Part shown: positions 42,305 through 52,687 of the stretch, one piece after another
How positions within the stretch are numbered: the first letter of the stretch is position 1
Layout: the number at the start of each line of letters is the position of its first letter
Source: Mycobacterium syngnathidarum
Lineage (GTDB): Bacteria; Actinomycetota; Actinomycetes; Mycobacteriales; Mycobacteriaceae
Assembly: GCF_001942625.1 (NCBI RefSeq)
Contig: NZ_MLCL01000093.1
Coordinates: 62,001 to 126,000, forward strand
Direction of reading: 5' to 3'
Length of the DNA: 64,000 nt
Position numbers and translations under genes: made by a program
The notes under the pieces: generated by a model
Told to the model about the DNA's origin: nothing
The model's database searches: none
The model's input: the letters and a program-made list of their open reading frames with translations, nothing else

Positions 42305-42576
42305 GCGGATCCGTTAGCTGAGTGCGCCCCGGATAACGATTGGGTCACTACGCCCGGCGCCGCAGATCACGATCAATTAAGAATGACAACCCGTCTCTGA
42401 GACATTTCAAGATCATCGGTCGTTATTCTGCGGCATTGAGGCGCAATTCACGCGGTAGCGCTGTAACACCACCACAGCCGTCACAGCCGTTTCAGCCTTC
42501 CGATGTTTTGCTCGCCCGCATTGCGGTTACTTTCGAATTCGGGCGGGGAATCCCAGAATCCCGAAGGAAAATGATC

Positions 42577-42975
42577 ATGAAATTCACTGGTATCACCGCG
42601 CGCCGCGGAATTGCCGGCGCTTGTGCCGCCGGACTCCTCGGCGGGGTGGCCGCGGCAATGATCGGCGCACCGACGGCGGCTGCCGCACCCGACTGCAGTG
42701 CCAGCGGGGTGGCCGGCACCGTCAGCAGCACCACCGGTGCGGCACGCGTTTATCTGGAAAGTCACCCCGGCGCCAACCAGGCCGTGACCACCGCGTTCAG
42801 TCAGCCGCGTCCGCAGGCCGCGGCCACGCTGCGCGGATACTTCACGGCCAACCCGCAGGAGTACAACGACCTGCGCGGCATCTTGGCTCCGATCGGGGAC
42901 ACCCAGCGCGCGTGCAACGTGACGGCGCTGTCACCCGAGCTGGCCTCGGCCTACTCGGAGTTCATGGCTGGATAA
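42577..42975 (+). CDS. Secreted hemophore-related protein (Rv0203-like)
   Basis: 132 residues from ATG 42577 (GAAGGA eight bases upstream; ATG 42571 is too close). Signal peptide MKFTGITARRGIAGACAAGLLGGVAAAMIGAPTAAAA is followed by PDCSASGVAGTVSSTTGAARVYLESHPGANQAVTTAF, matching the mycobacterial hemophore (MHB) family; Rv0203 binds heme outside the cell and passes it to MmpL3/11. Two Cys can form a disulfide. The 272 bases upstream contain no recognisable gene; a short run CACAGCCGT-CACAGCCGT is the only repeat I see there. Confidence 0.82.
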   Translation: MKFTGITARRGIAGACAAGLLGGVAAAMIGAPTAAAAPDCSASGVAGTVSSTTGAARVYLESHPGANQAVTTAFSQPRPQAAATLRGYFTANPQEYNDLRGILAPIGDTQRACNVTALSPELASAYSEFMAG

Positions 42976-43002
42976 GTATCGGGCGCCATCCTCAATGCCG
43001 TT

Positions 43003-43767
43003 TCAATGACCGTGCGGGTCAGCGGCATTGAGGGTGGCAACCACCTCGTCGTAGTCCCCCCGCGCCTCGCCGTAGCGCAAAAATTTGACCCGGTCCACCT
43101 GGATTTCCTTGGCGTCGGGCCGGCGCTCCAGCAGATCGACCACCTCGGAGACGAAGTCGTCGAGGGGCATGGCGAAACTGCTCTCCCGCTGGCCTGGCAC
43201 CAGGTCGGTGGCCACCGAGGGCGGGATCAGCTCGACCAGCTCGACGCTGGTGTCGGCCAGTTGCATCCGCACCGATTCGGTCAGCATGTGGATGGCCGCC
43301 TTGGAAGCGTTGTAACTCGGCGTGGCCCGCAGGGGCGCGAAGGCCAGGCCCGAGGACACCGTGATGATCGTGGCGTCCGGCTGTGCCTGCAGATGCTCGG
43401 TGAAGGCCGCGATAAGCCGAATGGGGCCAAGCACATTCGTGGTGATGGTGGCCTCCGCCGAGCGCAGAAAGCCCTCGGGCGTATGCCAGTCCTCGATCGC
43501 CATGATGCCTGCCATTGCGATCACGACATTCAGATCGGGGTGATCGCCCAGCACCGTCGCGGCGGCCGCGGCGATGCTGTCCGGATCGGCGGTGTCGATC
43601 CGGACAGTCTCCAGCTCGGGGTGTTCGGTGGCGATCTGTTCCAGTAACTCGGTACGTCGGCCACCGACGATCACGGTATTGCCTTTGGCGGCCAGCGCCA
43701 GTGCCAGTGCCAGGCCGATGCCGCTGGTCGAGCCCGGAATGAAGATGGTGTTGCCGGAAATCTTCAC
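43003..43767 (-). CDS. SDR family oxidoreductase (DltE-like)
   Basis: 254 residues from GTG 43767 (GGGA seven bases upstream). GSTSGIGLALALALAAKGNTVIVGGRR is the NADPH loop, MAGIM the NAG equivalent, ITVSSGLAFAPLRATPSYNASKAAIHML the Ser-Tyr-Lys catalytic set. The DltE-like subgroup acts on unknown carbonyls. Divergent from a LysR gene 80 bases away with a T-N11-A box between them, so it is the likely LysR target. Confidence 0.88.
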   Translation of the reverse strand: MKISGNTIFIPGSTSGIGLALALALAAKGNTVIVGGRRTELLEQIATEHPELETVRIDTADPDSIAAAAATVLGDHPDLNVVIAMAGIMAIEDWHTPEGFLRSAEATITTNVLGPIRLIAAFTEHLQAQPDATIITVSSGLAFAPLRATPSYNASKAAIHMLTESVRMQLADTSVELVELIPPSVATDLVPGQRESSFAMPLDDFVSEVVDLLERRPDAKEIQVDRVKFLRYGEARGDYDEVVATLNAADPHGH

Positions 43768-43821
43768 GGTCAGGTCCCTTCTGTATCTGTCATCCAGCGT
43801 GGCAGGACCGCACCTATAAGT

Positions 43822-43842
43822 CACATGCATAGTTAATATGTG
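43822..43842. promoter_or_regulatory. LysR-type box between SDR and lysR
   Basis: CACAT-N11-ATGTG fits the T-N11-A LysR consensus with symmetric arms. The right arm includes an in-frame ATG (43838) of the lysR gene, so translation probably starts at ATG 43847 instead. Confidence 0.6.
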
Positions 43843-43846
43843 CAGT

Positions 43847-44761
43847 ATGCGTGCAACGCATATCGAGCGGATCGACCTCAACCTGATCCCGCCGCTGGTG
43901 GCACTGCTGGAAGAGCGACAGGTGTCCCGCGCCGCCGGGCGCGTCGGCTTGAGCCAGCCCGCCATGAGCCGCGCCCTGCAGCGGCTGCGCCGCCTGCTGG
44001 ACGATCCGCTGCTGATCCGTGACGCGACCGGGTACCGGCTGACCGCACGCGCGGAGTCCGTCCGAACGCAGTTGCTCACAGTCCTCCCCCAGCTCGAAAC
44101 AATGTTCGCCCCTGAGCATTTCGACCCCCAGACCGCCACCACACCGGTGCGCCTGGCAGCGACCGACTACGCAGTGCAGGCCTTCGGTCCCGCCATCTGC
44201 CAGGAAGTGATCCGCCAGTCGACGGCACCGGTGCGCTTCCACAGCTGGAGCCGCGAGGGTGTCGCCGAACAGATTCGCGATTCGGGCGTCGACCTCGGGC
44301 TGTTCGGCGGTTACACGACCGCGGAGCTGCACTCCGAGGAGTTGCTGGTCGAGCGCTTCGTCTGTGTGGTCGCCGCCGACCACCCACTGACCGCACACGA
44401 GCGCATCACGCTGACCGACTACGCCCGAGCACGCCATGTGATCGTCGACGTCCATGACGGAATCCAGCCCGACATCGATCTGCCGCTGCAGAAGCTCGGC
44501 CGCCCCCGGCAGCCCGCGGTGACCATTCCCTACCATTCGGTGGCAGCACGGCTGCTGCCCGGCACGGACCTGATCGCCACGTTGCCCAGCCAATGCGTCA
44601 ACACCCTCATCCCGGCCGGCGAATTTCGGGTCCTGAACGCACCGGACGAGATCGCCACCATGGCCTACCGGATGGTCTGGCACCCGGCCTTCGACAACGA
44701 CGCGCGCCATCAGTGGCTGCGCGGCGTGGTGCGCACGGCGGTCCGACAGACTTTGCTGTGA
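43847..44761 (+). CDS. LysR family transcriptional regulator
   Basis: 304 residues from ATG 43847 (ATG 43838 gives three more). The N-terminal winged helix is DLNLIPPLVALLEERQVSRAAGRVGLSQPAMSRALQRLRRLLDDPLLIRDATGYRLTARA, close to the NodD/NahR/SyrM subgroup; the rest is the periplasmic-binding-like effector domain. Divergent from the SDR gene, which it likely controls through the T-N11-A box. Confidence 0.92.
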   Translation: MRATHIERIDLNLIPPLVALLEERQVSRAAGRVGLSQPAMSRALQRLRRLLDDPLLIRDATGYRLTARAESVRTQLLTVLPQLETMFAPEHFDPQTATTPVRLAATDYAVQAFGPAICQEVIRQSTAPVRFHSWSREGVAEQIRDSGVDLGLFGGYTTAELHSEELLVERFVCVVAADHPLTAHERITLTDYARARHVIVDVHDGIQPDIDLPLQKLGRPRQPAVTIPYHSVAARLLPGTDLIATLPSQCVNTLIPAGEFRVLNAPDEIATMAYRMVWHPAFDNDARHQWLRGVVRTAVRQTLL

Positions 44762-44844
44762 CCCCGCGTGGCGTGGGGCCATCCCGAGGCCGGGAGCCGC
44801 GCGTCATAACGTGGAGCCAGGCCGACACGCGTCAAGGAGGACGA

Positions 44845-46803
44845 ATGGCGAACCCGTGGCAGGTGGTCCGAGGCAACGGCGGCAGGAGGGTGGCCGGACG
44901 ATCGGCGCCCCGCCCCCGTAAGCGCAATCCATCGCCACTGGAACCGGCCTGGACACCGCCCCCGGCCCGCTACGGCGTCGGCGTCCACCACAACGTGGCG
45001 GTCCGCGTCTCCGACGGCACCGTGCTGCGGGCCGACATCCACTATCCGACGGACCCCGAGACGGGGGCACCGGCGGCAGGCCCGTTCCCGGTGCTGCTGT
45101 CCATGACGCCCTACGGCAAGAAGGCGCCGCCGCCGGCCGCCCAGATCGGCGGCGGGGCCACCCCGTACCTGATTCGGCGCGGATACATCGAGGTGATGGC
45201 CGATGTGCGCGGTACCGGGGCCTCCGGCGGATCGTTCGAGATGCTCGGCGCCGTTCAGGTCCAAGACGGTGTCGATCTGGTGAATTGGGCTGCGCGGCTG
45301 CCGAATTCCAACGGGCGGGTAGGGATGTTCGGTATCTCCTATCTGGCCATGAACCAGCTTCTCACCGCCGCTGCGGTGGGCCCCGACTCGCCGCTGAAGG
45401 CGATCTTCCCGGTGATGGCCGCCAACGACTTCTACCGCGATGTGGTCACGATGGGTGGCGTACCGCACATGCGCACGGTGCGTGCCTACGGCGCGGTGTA
45501 TTCACTGCTCAATGTGGTCAACCCGGCTCTGGAGTTCGCCAAGCGCGGCACTCATGAGCGACCCCGGGCCGGCGGCCTTGCAGCCGTGCGCCAACGTGGG
45601 CGCGCTCAGCGCCAGTACTTCCGCGCCATGATCGGCGACGCCACCGCCGGCGGGGACACCGCCTTCGACGGGCCGTTCTGGGACACCATGCGCGCCTCGG
45701 ACGTACTGCCCGACATCGCCAAGAACAACGTCGCGGTGTTCTTGATCGGTGGCTGGCACGATGCGTTCCAGCGCGGCGCACCGCTGAACTACGCCGCGCT
45801 GCAGAACGCCTACACGGGCCGGCCGCCCAACGCTCCGATGGAGCCCGGTCAGCCGCTCTCCGACCGGGTCCAGCTGATCATGGGCCCCTGGTATCACGTC
45901 TCCGACATGGACGGTCTGCACGTCCATGCGCTGCAGCTCCGCTGGTTCGACCGCTGGCTCAAGGACAACACCGAGGCCGAGGTCACCGGGGCGCCGATCC
46001 GCTTCCAGGCCATCGCCGGCCAATCCTGGTTCCAGGCACAGGACTATCCGTTCCCCGAGGCGACGCCGACCCGGCTGTATCTGGCCGAGGGCGGCCATCT
46101 GACTGCCCAACCGGCCACCGAGCTGACCGAGGCCACGCTGCGCTATGCGGTGCGCGGTCCGATATCCGGACGCAGCCTGGAGCAGTGGACGCTGGGCATG
46201 GGCAGCTTCATGGCCGCCCAGACCGGGCGGCGAATCCGCTACGACCTCGACAACCGCCGGCTGCAGCGCGAGGCGCTGACGTACACCACGGCCGAGTTCA
46301 CCGAAGCCCAACTCATCGCAGGCCCAGTGACATTGACGGTGCACGCGACGGCCGACACCACCGAGACGCTGTGGGTGGCTCACCTCGACGACGTGGCGCC
46401 GGACGGCGCCAGCCGCCCACTGACCCAGGGCGCGCTGCTCGGATCCCATCGGGCACTGGATCCGGAGGCGACGTGGTATCTGGCGGATGGACCAGATCGG
46501 GAAGTGTTGCGGCCTCACCACCTCAGCACCCGCGCTGCCGTCAAGCCGGTGGTACCCGGTGAGCTGACCCGGTACGACATCGACGTCTTCCCCACCGCCG
46601 CGCTGATCGAACCCGGCCATCGCCTGCGGCTGACGCTGACCACCTACGACTTTCCGCACCTGGTGCCCACGCAACCGTCCCGCCGCGCGCTGGACGGTGG
46701 TACCTACCGCATCCGTCAGGGCGGAGACGCGCCGTCGAGGCTGCTCATCCCGCTGGCGGCACCTGGCGCGTTCACGCCGGACGGGTCGCTCGCAGGTAAC
46801 TGA
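44845..46803 (+). CDS. CocE/NonD family alpha/beta hydrolase (X-Pro peptidase S15-like)
   Basis: 652 residues from ATG 44845 (AAGGAGG upstream). The alpha/beta domain has VMADVRGTGASGG, the nucleophile elbow GMFGISYLAMNQ with Ser, and GPWYHVSDMDG carrying the catalytic His. The C-terminal 200 residues are the jelly-roll found in CocE and S15 peptidases (LIAGPVTLTVHATADTTETLWVAHLDDVAPDG; LTRYDIDVFPTAALIEPGHRLRLTLTT). The usual SYxG is SYLA, so the Gly after the elbow is replaced. Likely an esterase or acylase acting on a bulky ester; not secreted. Confidence 0.87.
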   Translation: MANPWQVVRGNGGRRVAGRSAPRPRKRNPSPLEPAWTPPPARYGVGVHHNVAVRVSDGTVLRADIHYPTDPETGAPAAGPFPVLLSMTPYGKKAPPPAAQIGGGATPYLIRRGYIEVMADVRGTGASGGSFEMLGAVQVQDGVDLVNWAARLPNSNGRVGMFGISYLAMNQLLTAAAVGPDSPLKAIFPVMAANDFYRDVVTMGGVPHMRTVRAYGAVYSLLNVVNPALEFAKRGTHERPRAGGLAAVRQRGRAQRQYFRAMIGDATAGGDTAFDGPFWDTMRASDVLPDIAKNNVAVFLIGGWHDAFQRGAPLNYAALQNAYTGRPPNAPMEPGQPLSDRVQLIMGPWYHVSDMDGLHVHALQLRWFDRWLKDNTEAEVTGAPIRFQAIAGQSWFQAQDYPFPEATPTRLYLAEGGHLTAQPATELTEATLRYAVRGPISGRSLEQWTLGMGSFMAAQTGRRIRYDLDNRRLQREALTYTTAEFTEAQLIAGPVTLTVHATADTTETLWVAHLDDVAPDGASRPLTQGALLGSHRALDPEATWYLADGPDREVLRPHHLSTRAAVKPVVPGELTRYDIDVFPTAALIEPGHRLRLTLTTYDFPHLVPTQPSRRALDGGTYRIRQGGDAPSRLLIPLAAPGAFTPDGSLAGN

Positions 46804-46929
46804 TCCGTCCGGCCAATCGGCCGCCGCACCCGGATGCACGAGTGGCGCCGATCGGGCTCACCCCGCATCGGAACCGAATCACCTTGATAACGGAGGGGTT
46901 ACGCCGCGCGCGGCCCCTGTAAGTGCTGA

Positions 46930-48228
<1,299 letters not shown>

Positions 48229-48245
48229 CGAACGTGCGCGGCCGA

Positions 48246-49382
48246 TCAGCCGTTGGTCACGAAGTTCTGCTCATCGGCGCGCACACCCCGGTAGATGCCG
48301 CGGCGGACGATCCACGGCTGCAGCACGCGTTCGATCGACCAGGCCGGGAACCGGAAGGCAAATCCGTTGGGTGCGAACACTTCCAGGCCGTCGGGCTGCA
48401 CACCGAGTACCGACCCCCAACGGCTGGCCGGCGGACGGTAGCGGCGCATCCGGTCGCCGGTGAAGTATGCCGCGACGTTGCGGGCGACCAGGCCGTCGGC
48501 CCGGTTGCGCGCTGACGAGCGCAGCGGGTCGGTGGCCGCCACGTCGCCGACGGCGAACACGCCGTCGAGACCGGGCACCCGCAGCTCGGGAGTCACCCGC
48601 ACGAATCCGTGCTCGTCGAGGAGCTCGGCCGGAAGCCACGCGGTGTTGGGCCGGACCCGCCCGATCGCCCACAACACCGCGTCGGCGTGTACCGGGGACT
48701 GGCCGCTGTCCCAGTGAACGTCGCCCGAGGTGATGGCCGCGCAGTCGAAGCCCTCCGGCACCGCTGCCCGGTGTCCGGGGTACAGCGTCACGCCGGACGC
48801 CGCCAGCCTGCGCTCGACGCGCTTGCGGGCCCGCCAATGATGCTGTGGCAGCGGGTGTTCTCCCGGGTAGTACAGCCCGACCCTGATGTCGGGCCACCGC
48901 ACGGCGATGTTGGCCGCACTGCTGACCGCCGCTGCCCCACCGCCGATGACGGCGACGGTCCGGGCCGAGGCCAGACGCGCGTGCGCTTTCTGCAGCCCGG
49001 CACCGACATCCCCTGCCGACTGCAGAACGGCTTGCCGCCAGAAGCCGTTCGTCACGCCGGTGGAGATGACGAGTGCGTCATACGGTTGGACCCGCGCGTT
49101 CCCGTCGGCGTCACGCACGCTGACCGTGCGCACGGACAGGTCGGCCCCGGTCAGGGTGCCGTGCACGGTGCGGACGCGGTCGAGTTCACGGAACCGGTCG
49201 AACGCGATCCAGTAATTGCGCGCCCAGTCCTCGGGCCGAGCCAGCCGGGTGCCGAGCTCCTGACCACTGACCAGGCCGGGATTCACCGATATGCCGACGA
49301 CGTCGAACCGGCGGGCCAACCGGATCGCGGTCAGGACTCCGGTGTCACCGAGCCCGGCGATCACCACGCGCTTTCGGTCCAC
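48246..49382 (-). CDS. FAD-dependent pyridine nucleotide-disulphide/NDH-2-like oxidoreductase
   Basis: 378 residues from GTG 49382, eight bases after a TAGCGT -10 box, so probably leaderless; a longer reading to 49664 lacks protein-like composition. VVIAGLGDTGVLTAIRLA binds FAD, TVAVIGGGAAAVSSAANIA binds NAD(P)H, and GLDGVFAVGDVAATDP is the second FAD motif. Type II NADH dehydrogenases and AIF-like proteins share this layout. A C-terminal stretch (RVLQPWIVRRGIYRGV) could touch the membrane. Divergent from the acyl-CoA dehydrogenase operon, 59 bases between starts. Confidence 0.82.
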   Translation of the reverse strand: MDRKRVVIAGLGDTGVLTAIRLARRFDVVGISVNPGLVSGQELGTRLARPEDWARNYWIAFDRFRELDRVRTVHGTLTGADLSVRTVSVRDADGNARVQPYDALVISTGVTNGFWRQAVLQSAGDVGAGLQKAHARLASARTVAVIGGGAAAVSSAANIAVRWPDIRVGLYYPGEHPLPQHHWRARKRVERRLAASGVTLYPGHRAAVPEGFDCAAITSGDVHWDSGQSPVHADAVLWAIGRVRPNTAWLPAELLDEHGFVRVTPELRVPGLDGVFAVGDVAATDPLRSSARNRADGLVARNVAAYFTGDRMRRYRPPASRWGSVLGVQPDGLEVFAPNGFAFRFPAWSIERVLQPWIVRRGIYRGVRADEQNFVTNG

Positions 49383-49429
49383 GTTCGGTGACGCTACCGC
49401 CCGCCCGCGAGCCGCCGAATCCCTTTCCC

Positions 49430-49435
49430 TATCGT
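49430..49435 (+). promoter_or_regulatory. -10 box of the acyl-CoA dehydrogenase operon
   Basis: TATCGT ends six bases before ATG 49442: a leaderless start. The opposite-strand TAGCGT (49396-49391) serves the divergent oxidoreductase. Confidence 0.45.
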
Positions 49436-49441
49436 GGCTGG

Positions 49442-50644
49442 ATGAGCAGCGTCGCTGATGCGGACCGGGTCGCCGACCTCGCCCGCCAGGTCGTGGCCGA
49501 CCACGATCCCAAAAAAGTCCCGATCCCCGAGTACCTGGCTGCCTGTTATGACGCGGGCCTGTCCTGGGTGCACTTCCCTGAGGGCCTCGGTGGCCTCGGG
49601 GTGTCACGAGGTCTGCAGGCTGTGGCCGACCGCATCCTGCAGGGCGCCGGCGGCCCGGTACCACTGGGCCTCAACCCGATGGGCTACGGCATGGCCGCCC
49701 CGACGGTTCGGGAACACGCTCAGTCCGACGAGCTCAAGAAGTCGTGGCTGCGCCCGCTGGCGAGCACCGAACACATCTGGTGCCAGTTGTTCTCCGAGCC
49801 GGGTGCCGGATCCGACCTGGCCGGGCTGGCCACCTCCGCGGTCCGCGACGGTGACGAGTGGGTGCTCAACGGCCAGAAGGTGTGGACCAGCCTGGCGCAC
49901 CGTGCGCGCTGGGGCCTGCTGCTGGCCCGCTCGAATCCCGATGTGCCCAAACACAAGGGCCTCACCTATTTCGTCCTGGACATGCACGGGCCCGGCGTCG
50001 AGACACGACCGCTGCGGCAGATGACCGGCCAGGCCGAGTTCAACGAGGTGTACATCACCGACGCCCGGATCCCCGACGCACATCGGCTCGGGGAGGTCGG
50101 TAACGGCTGGAATGTCGCGATGACGACGCTGATGAACGAGCGCAGCGCCCTCGGCGGCAGCGGCAACCGTCGCGGAGCCGGTACCATCTCGGATGCCGTG
50201 GCGCTGTGGGCATCACGCCCGGACCTGCGCACCCCGGTACTGCGGGACCGGCTGACCCAACTGTGGCTGCGCTCGGAGGCCCAGCGGCTGACGGCGGAGC
50301 GCTCGCGTGCGGCGGCCACCGTAGGCGGACCCGGACCCGAGGGGTCGATCGGCAAGCTCGTCGGCGCCGAACTCAACCAGCACATCTACCAGTGGTGTAT
50401 GGATCTGCTTGGGCCCGAAGGGATCCTGTATCACGGATACGGGTCCGGCGACCGTGACGACGAGCCCGACGAGAAGGACTGGCGCGGCCCGATCCAGCAG
50501 CGCTTCCTGCGCAGCAAGGCCAACACGATCGAAGGTGGCACGTCAGAGGTGATGCGCAACATTCTGGGCGAACGGATCCTGGGGTTGCCTGGTGATCTGC
50601 GGGCCGATGCCGGTATGCCGTGGAAGGAGATCCCGCGTGGCTGA
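49442..50644 (+). CDS. Acyl-CoA dehydrogenase, subunit 1 of a pair
   Basis: 400 residues. IWCQLFSEPGAGSDLAGLATSAVRDGDEWVLNGQKVWTSLAHRARW is the FAD/substrate segment, and RFLRSKANTIEGGTSEVMRNILGERILGLP the C-terminal active region. It overlaps a second acyl-CoA dehydrogenase by eight bases. Mycobacterial FadE proteins encoded as such pairs form alpha2beta2 heterotetramers (ChsE type) for steroid side chains or other bulky CoA esters. The catalytic Glu is not certain by eye. Confidence 0.9.
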   Translation: MSSVADADRVADLARQVVADHDPKKVPIPEYLAACYDAGLSWVHFPEGLGGLGVSRGLQAVADRILQGAGGPVPLGLNPMGYGMAAPTVREHAQSDELKKSWLRPLASTEHIWCQLFSEPGAGSDLAGLATSAVRDGDEWVLNGQKVWTSLAHRARWGLLLARSNPDVPKHKGLTYFVLDMHGPGVETRPLRQMTGQAEFNEVYITDARIPDAHRLGEVGNGWNVAMTTLMNERSALGGSGNRRGAGTISDAVALWASRPDLRTPVLRDRLTQLWLRSEAQRLTAERSRAAATVGGPGPEGSIGKLVGAELNQHIYQWCMDLLGPEGILYHGYGSGDRDDEPDEKDWRGPIQQRFLRSKANTIEGGTSEVMRNILGERILGLPGDLRADAGMPWKEIPRG

Positions 50645-51803
50645 CAAGCAAGGTGAGTTCGCATTCACCGACGAGCAGACCCAGCTGCGCACCGCGGTCC
50701 GCAAGTTCTGTGCCGAGAATTTCGGTGAGCAGACGGTGCGGACCCTGATGGAGTCCGAGCCCCGTTTCGATCCGAAAGTCTGGGCGCGGTTGGGCACCGA
50801 GCTCGGCGTGCTCGGTCTGGCCGTTCCCGAGGCCGGCGGCGGAGCCGGCGGCACACTCGTCGACCAGGCCATCGCCGTCGAGGAACTCGGCGCGGCACTG
50901 GCCTGCGGTCCGGTGTTCGGCACCGTGTTGCTGGCCATCCCGGCGCTGGTCGCCGCCTCGACCGGTCCGGTGCGCGACGAACTCCTCGGCGCCCTCGCCG
51001 AAGGCACGCGCACCGCGGCGTTCGCGGTCCCAGACCAGGCGGGCGTATTCGACCCCGCCGCCGTGAATGTCACTGTCGCCGAAGACGGGACGCTCACCGG
51101 GACGGTCGAGCGGGTCGTGGATGGCGGCGCCGCAGATGTGTTGCTGGTGGCCGCCACGGGGCCTGAGGGCGTCGCCCTGTACGCGGTCGAGGCGGCGGGA
51201 CCTGGCGTGCAGCGCACTCCGTTGGTCACGCTCGACCTGACCCGGCCGCAGGCCAGCATCGCGTTGACCGCTGCCACCGCGCAACTGGTGGCCGGTCCCG
51301 ACGAGGCCGATCGCGTCATCGCCCACGCCTTCCAGGTCGCGTCGGCACTGCTGGCCGCCGAACAGGTAGGCGCCGCACAGCATTTGCTGGATCTCTCGGT
51401 GGAGTACGCGAAATCGAGGCTGCAGTTCGGCCGGCAGATCGGGTCTTTCCAGGCCGTCAAGCATCGGTTGGCGGACTGCCTGGTCGATCTCGAGCACGCC
51501 CGCTCGGCGATGTACCACGCGGTGTGGGCACTGACAGACGGCACCGACGACCCTGCGCTGGCGGCCAGCATCGCCCAGGCCACCGCCTCGGCGGCGTTCG
51601 CCAAGATCGCCGCCGACACCATCCAGGTGCACGGCGGTATCGGATTCACCTGGGAGCACCGGGCGCATCTGTACTTCAAGCGAGCCACCACCGATGCCGC
51701 CCTGCTGGGTAGCGCCGAAGCACACCGGTCCCGGGTCGCCGAATTGGTGCTCGACGACATTCCCGCCGACCGCGTGCCGTGGGTGGCCACCGGAGTCAAC
51801 TAG
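50637..51803 (+). CDS. Acyl-CoA dehydrogenase, subunit 2 of a pair
   Basis: 388 residues from GTG 50637 (AAGGAG seven bases upstream, inside the end of subunit 1). FTDEQTQLRTAVRKFCAENF starts the N-terminal helical domain; AKSRLQFGRQIGSFQAVKHRLADCLVDLEHARSAMYHAVWAL and QVHGGIGFTWEHRAHLYFKRA are the C-terminal signatures. The middle part is degenerate relative to subunit 1, as in the non-FAD-binding partner of ChsE heteromers. Strict coupling indicates a stoichiometric complex. Confidence 0.9.
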   Translation: MADKQGEFAFTDEQTQLRTAVRKFCAENFGEQTVRTLMESEPRFDPKVWARLGTELGVLGLAVPEAGGGAGGTLVDQAIAVEELGAALACGPVFGTVLLAIPALVAASTGPVRDELLGALAEGTRTAAFAVPDQAGVFDPAAVNVTVAEDGTLTGTVERVVDGGAADVLLVAATGPEGVALYAVEAAGPGVQRTPLVTLDLTRPQASIALTAATAQLVAGPDEADRVIAHAFQVASALLAAEQVGAAQHLLDLSVEYAKSRLQFGRQIGSFQAVKHRLADCLVDLEHARSAMYHAVWALTDGTDDPALAASIAQATASAAFAKIAADTIQVHGGIGFTWEHRAHLYFKRATTDAALLGSAEAHRSRVAELVLDDIPADRVPWVATGVN

Positions 51804-51834
51804 TCGAAAACCCGCAGGAAGCGTTGCGCAACCG

Positions 51835-51840
51835 TAAAAT
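51835..51840 (+). promoter_or_regulatory. -10 box of a leaderless transcript (alpha/beta hydrolase)
   Basis: TAAAAT ends seven bases before ATG 51848; there is no ribosome site. The hydrolase-FAH pair can thus be transcribed apart from the upstream dehydrogenases. Confidence 0.45.
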
Positions 51841-51847
51841 CCCGCTG

Positions 51848-52687
51848 ATGGACGGCCCCGTCGAACATCGCACGCTGGCTGTCGACGGGGTACGGTCGCC
51901 GGTGCTCGTCGCAGGCCCGGACGGCGTTGACCCCAGCGAGGCCGTGGTGTTCGTGCACGGCAACAACGCCGGGGCCAAATGGGACCGGCTGCTGTCGCCG
52001 GTGGCCGGTTTCACCCGGGTGATCGCCCCGGAGATGCCTGGTTTCGGTGCGGCCGACAAACCGACCCAGTGGCCGTACACCGTGCCCGCCTATGCGGCCC
52101 ATCTGGGAGCGATCCTGGACCAACTCGGCGTCAGACGAGCACACCTGGTCGCCCACGATTTCGGCGGGCCCTGGGCCCTCGCGTGGGCTGCCGACCATCT
52201 CGAGTCGGTGGCCAGCATCACGCTGATCAACGCCCCGGTGGTGATCAACCACTTCGCCGCCAAGCTGTGGCGCACACCGATTCTGGCCGAGGCGCTTTCA
52301 CGGATCGGCAATCCGGCCGTGCTGCGCCGCGTGCTCGCCATGCGCGATCCTGGTTTGCCGGCCGATGCGCTGGATTCGATCGCCGAGCACATGTTCGCCC
52401 GTGGCACCCCTGATGCGGTGCTGAAGCTGTACCGGTCGACCGGGCCGAATGCCCTTGCGCCGTATGCCGATCGGCTCGCCGGTTACGGCGGTGACGTCCT
52501 GGTGGTGTGGGGTACCGACGACCGGTACGTGCCGTTCGCACAGACCGAGGACTACCGCCAGATCTTCGGCAACTGCGAGATACAGCCGGTGCCGGGGACG
52601 GGTCACTGGCCCTGGCTGGAACAGCCCGACGCGGTGGCCGGGTACGTCACCGCTTTCCTGCACCGGCAACTCGGACGGAACGCATGA
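51848..52687 (+). CDS. Alpha/beta hydrolase with Asp nucleophile (epoxide hydrolase/dehalogenase-like)
   Basis: 279 residues from ATG 51848. VVFVHGNNAGAKWD is the oxyanion HG motif, LVAHDFGGPWALAW the nucleophile elbow with Asp instead of Ser, GTDDRYVPFAQTE the acid and GTGHWPWLEQPDAV the His. An Asp nucleophile (G/H-D-x-G-G) is characteristic of epoxide hydrolases and haloalkane dehalogenases. No signal peptide. Its stop overlaps the FAH start (ATGA), so the two act in one pathway. Confidence 0.87.
   Translation: MDGPVEHRTLAVDGVRSPVLVAGPDGVDPSEAVVFVHGNNAGAKWDRLLSPVAGFTRVIAPEMPGFGAADKPTQWPYTVPAYAAHLGAILDQLGVRRAHLVAHDFGGPWALAWAADHLESVASITLINAPVVINHFAAKLWRTPILAEALSRIGNPAVLRRVLAMRDPGLPADALDSIAEHMFARGTPDAVLKLYRSTGPNALAPYADRLAGYGGDVLVVWGTDDRYVPFAQTEDYRQIFGNCEIQPVPGTGHWPWLEQPDAVAGYVTAFLHRQLGRNA

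Noticed and set aside
42305..42576. Small gene upstream of the hemophore-like protein
   Set aside because: The upstream extension of the same frame has no signal-peptide-like start, and the ribosome site supports ATG 42577; no other coding signal seen in the 272 bases.
49383..49664. Longer N-terminus for the NDH-2-like oxidoreductase
   Set aside because: The extension is Arg/Pro/Gly-rich without a fold, crosses the start of the divergent dehydrogenase gene, and a leaderless GTG at 49382 explains the start.
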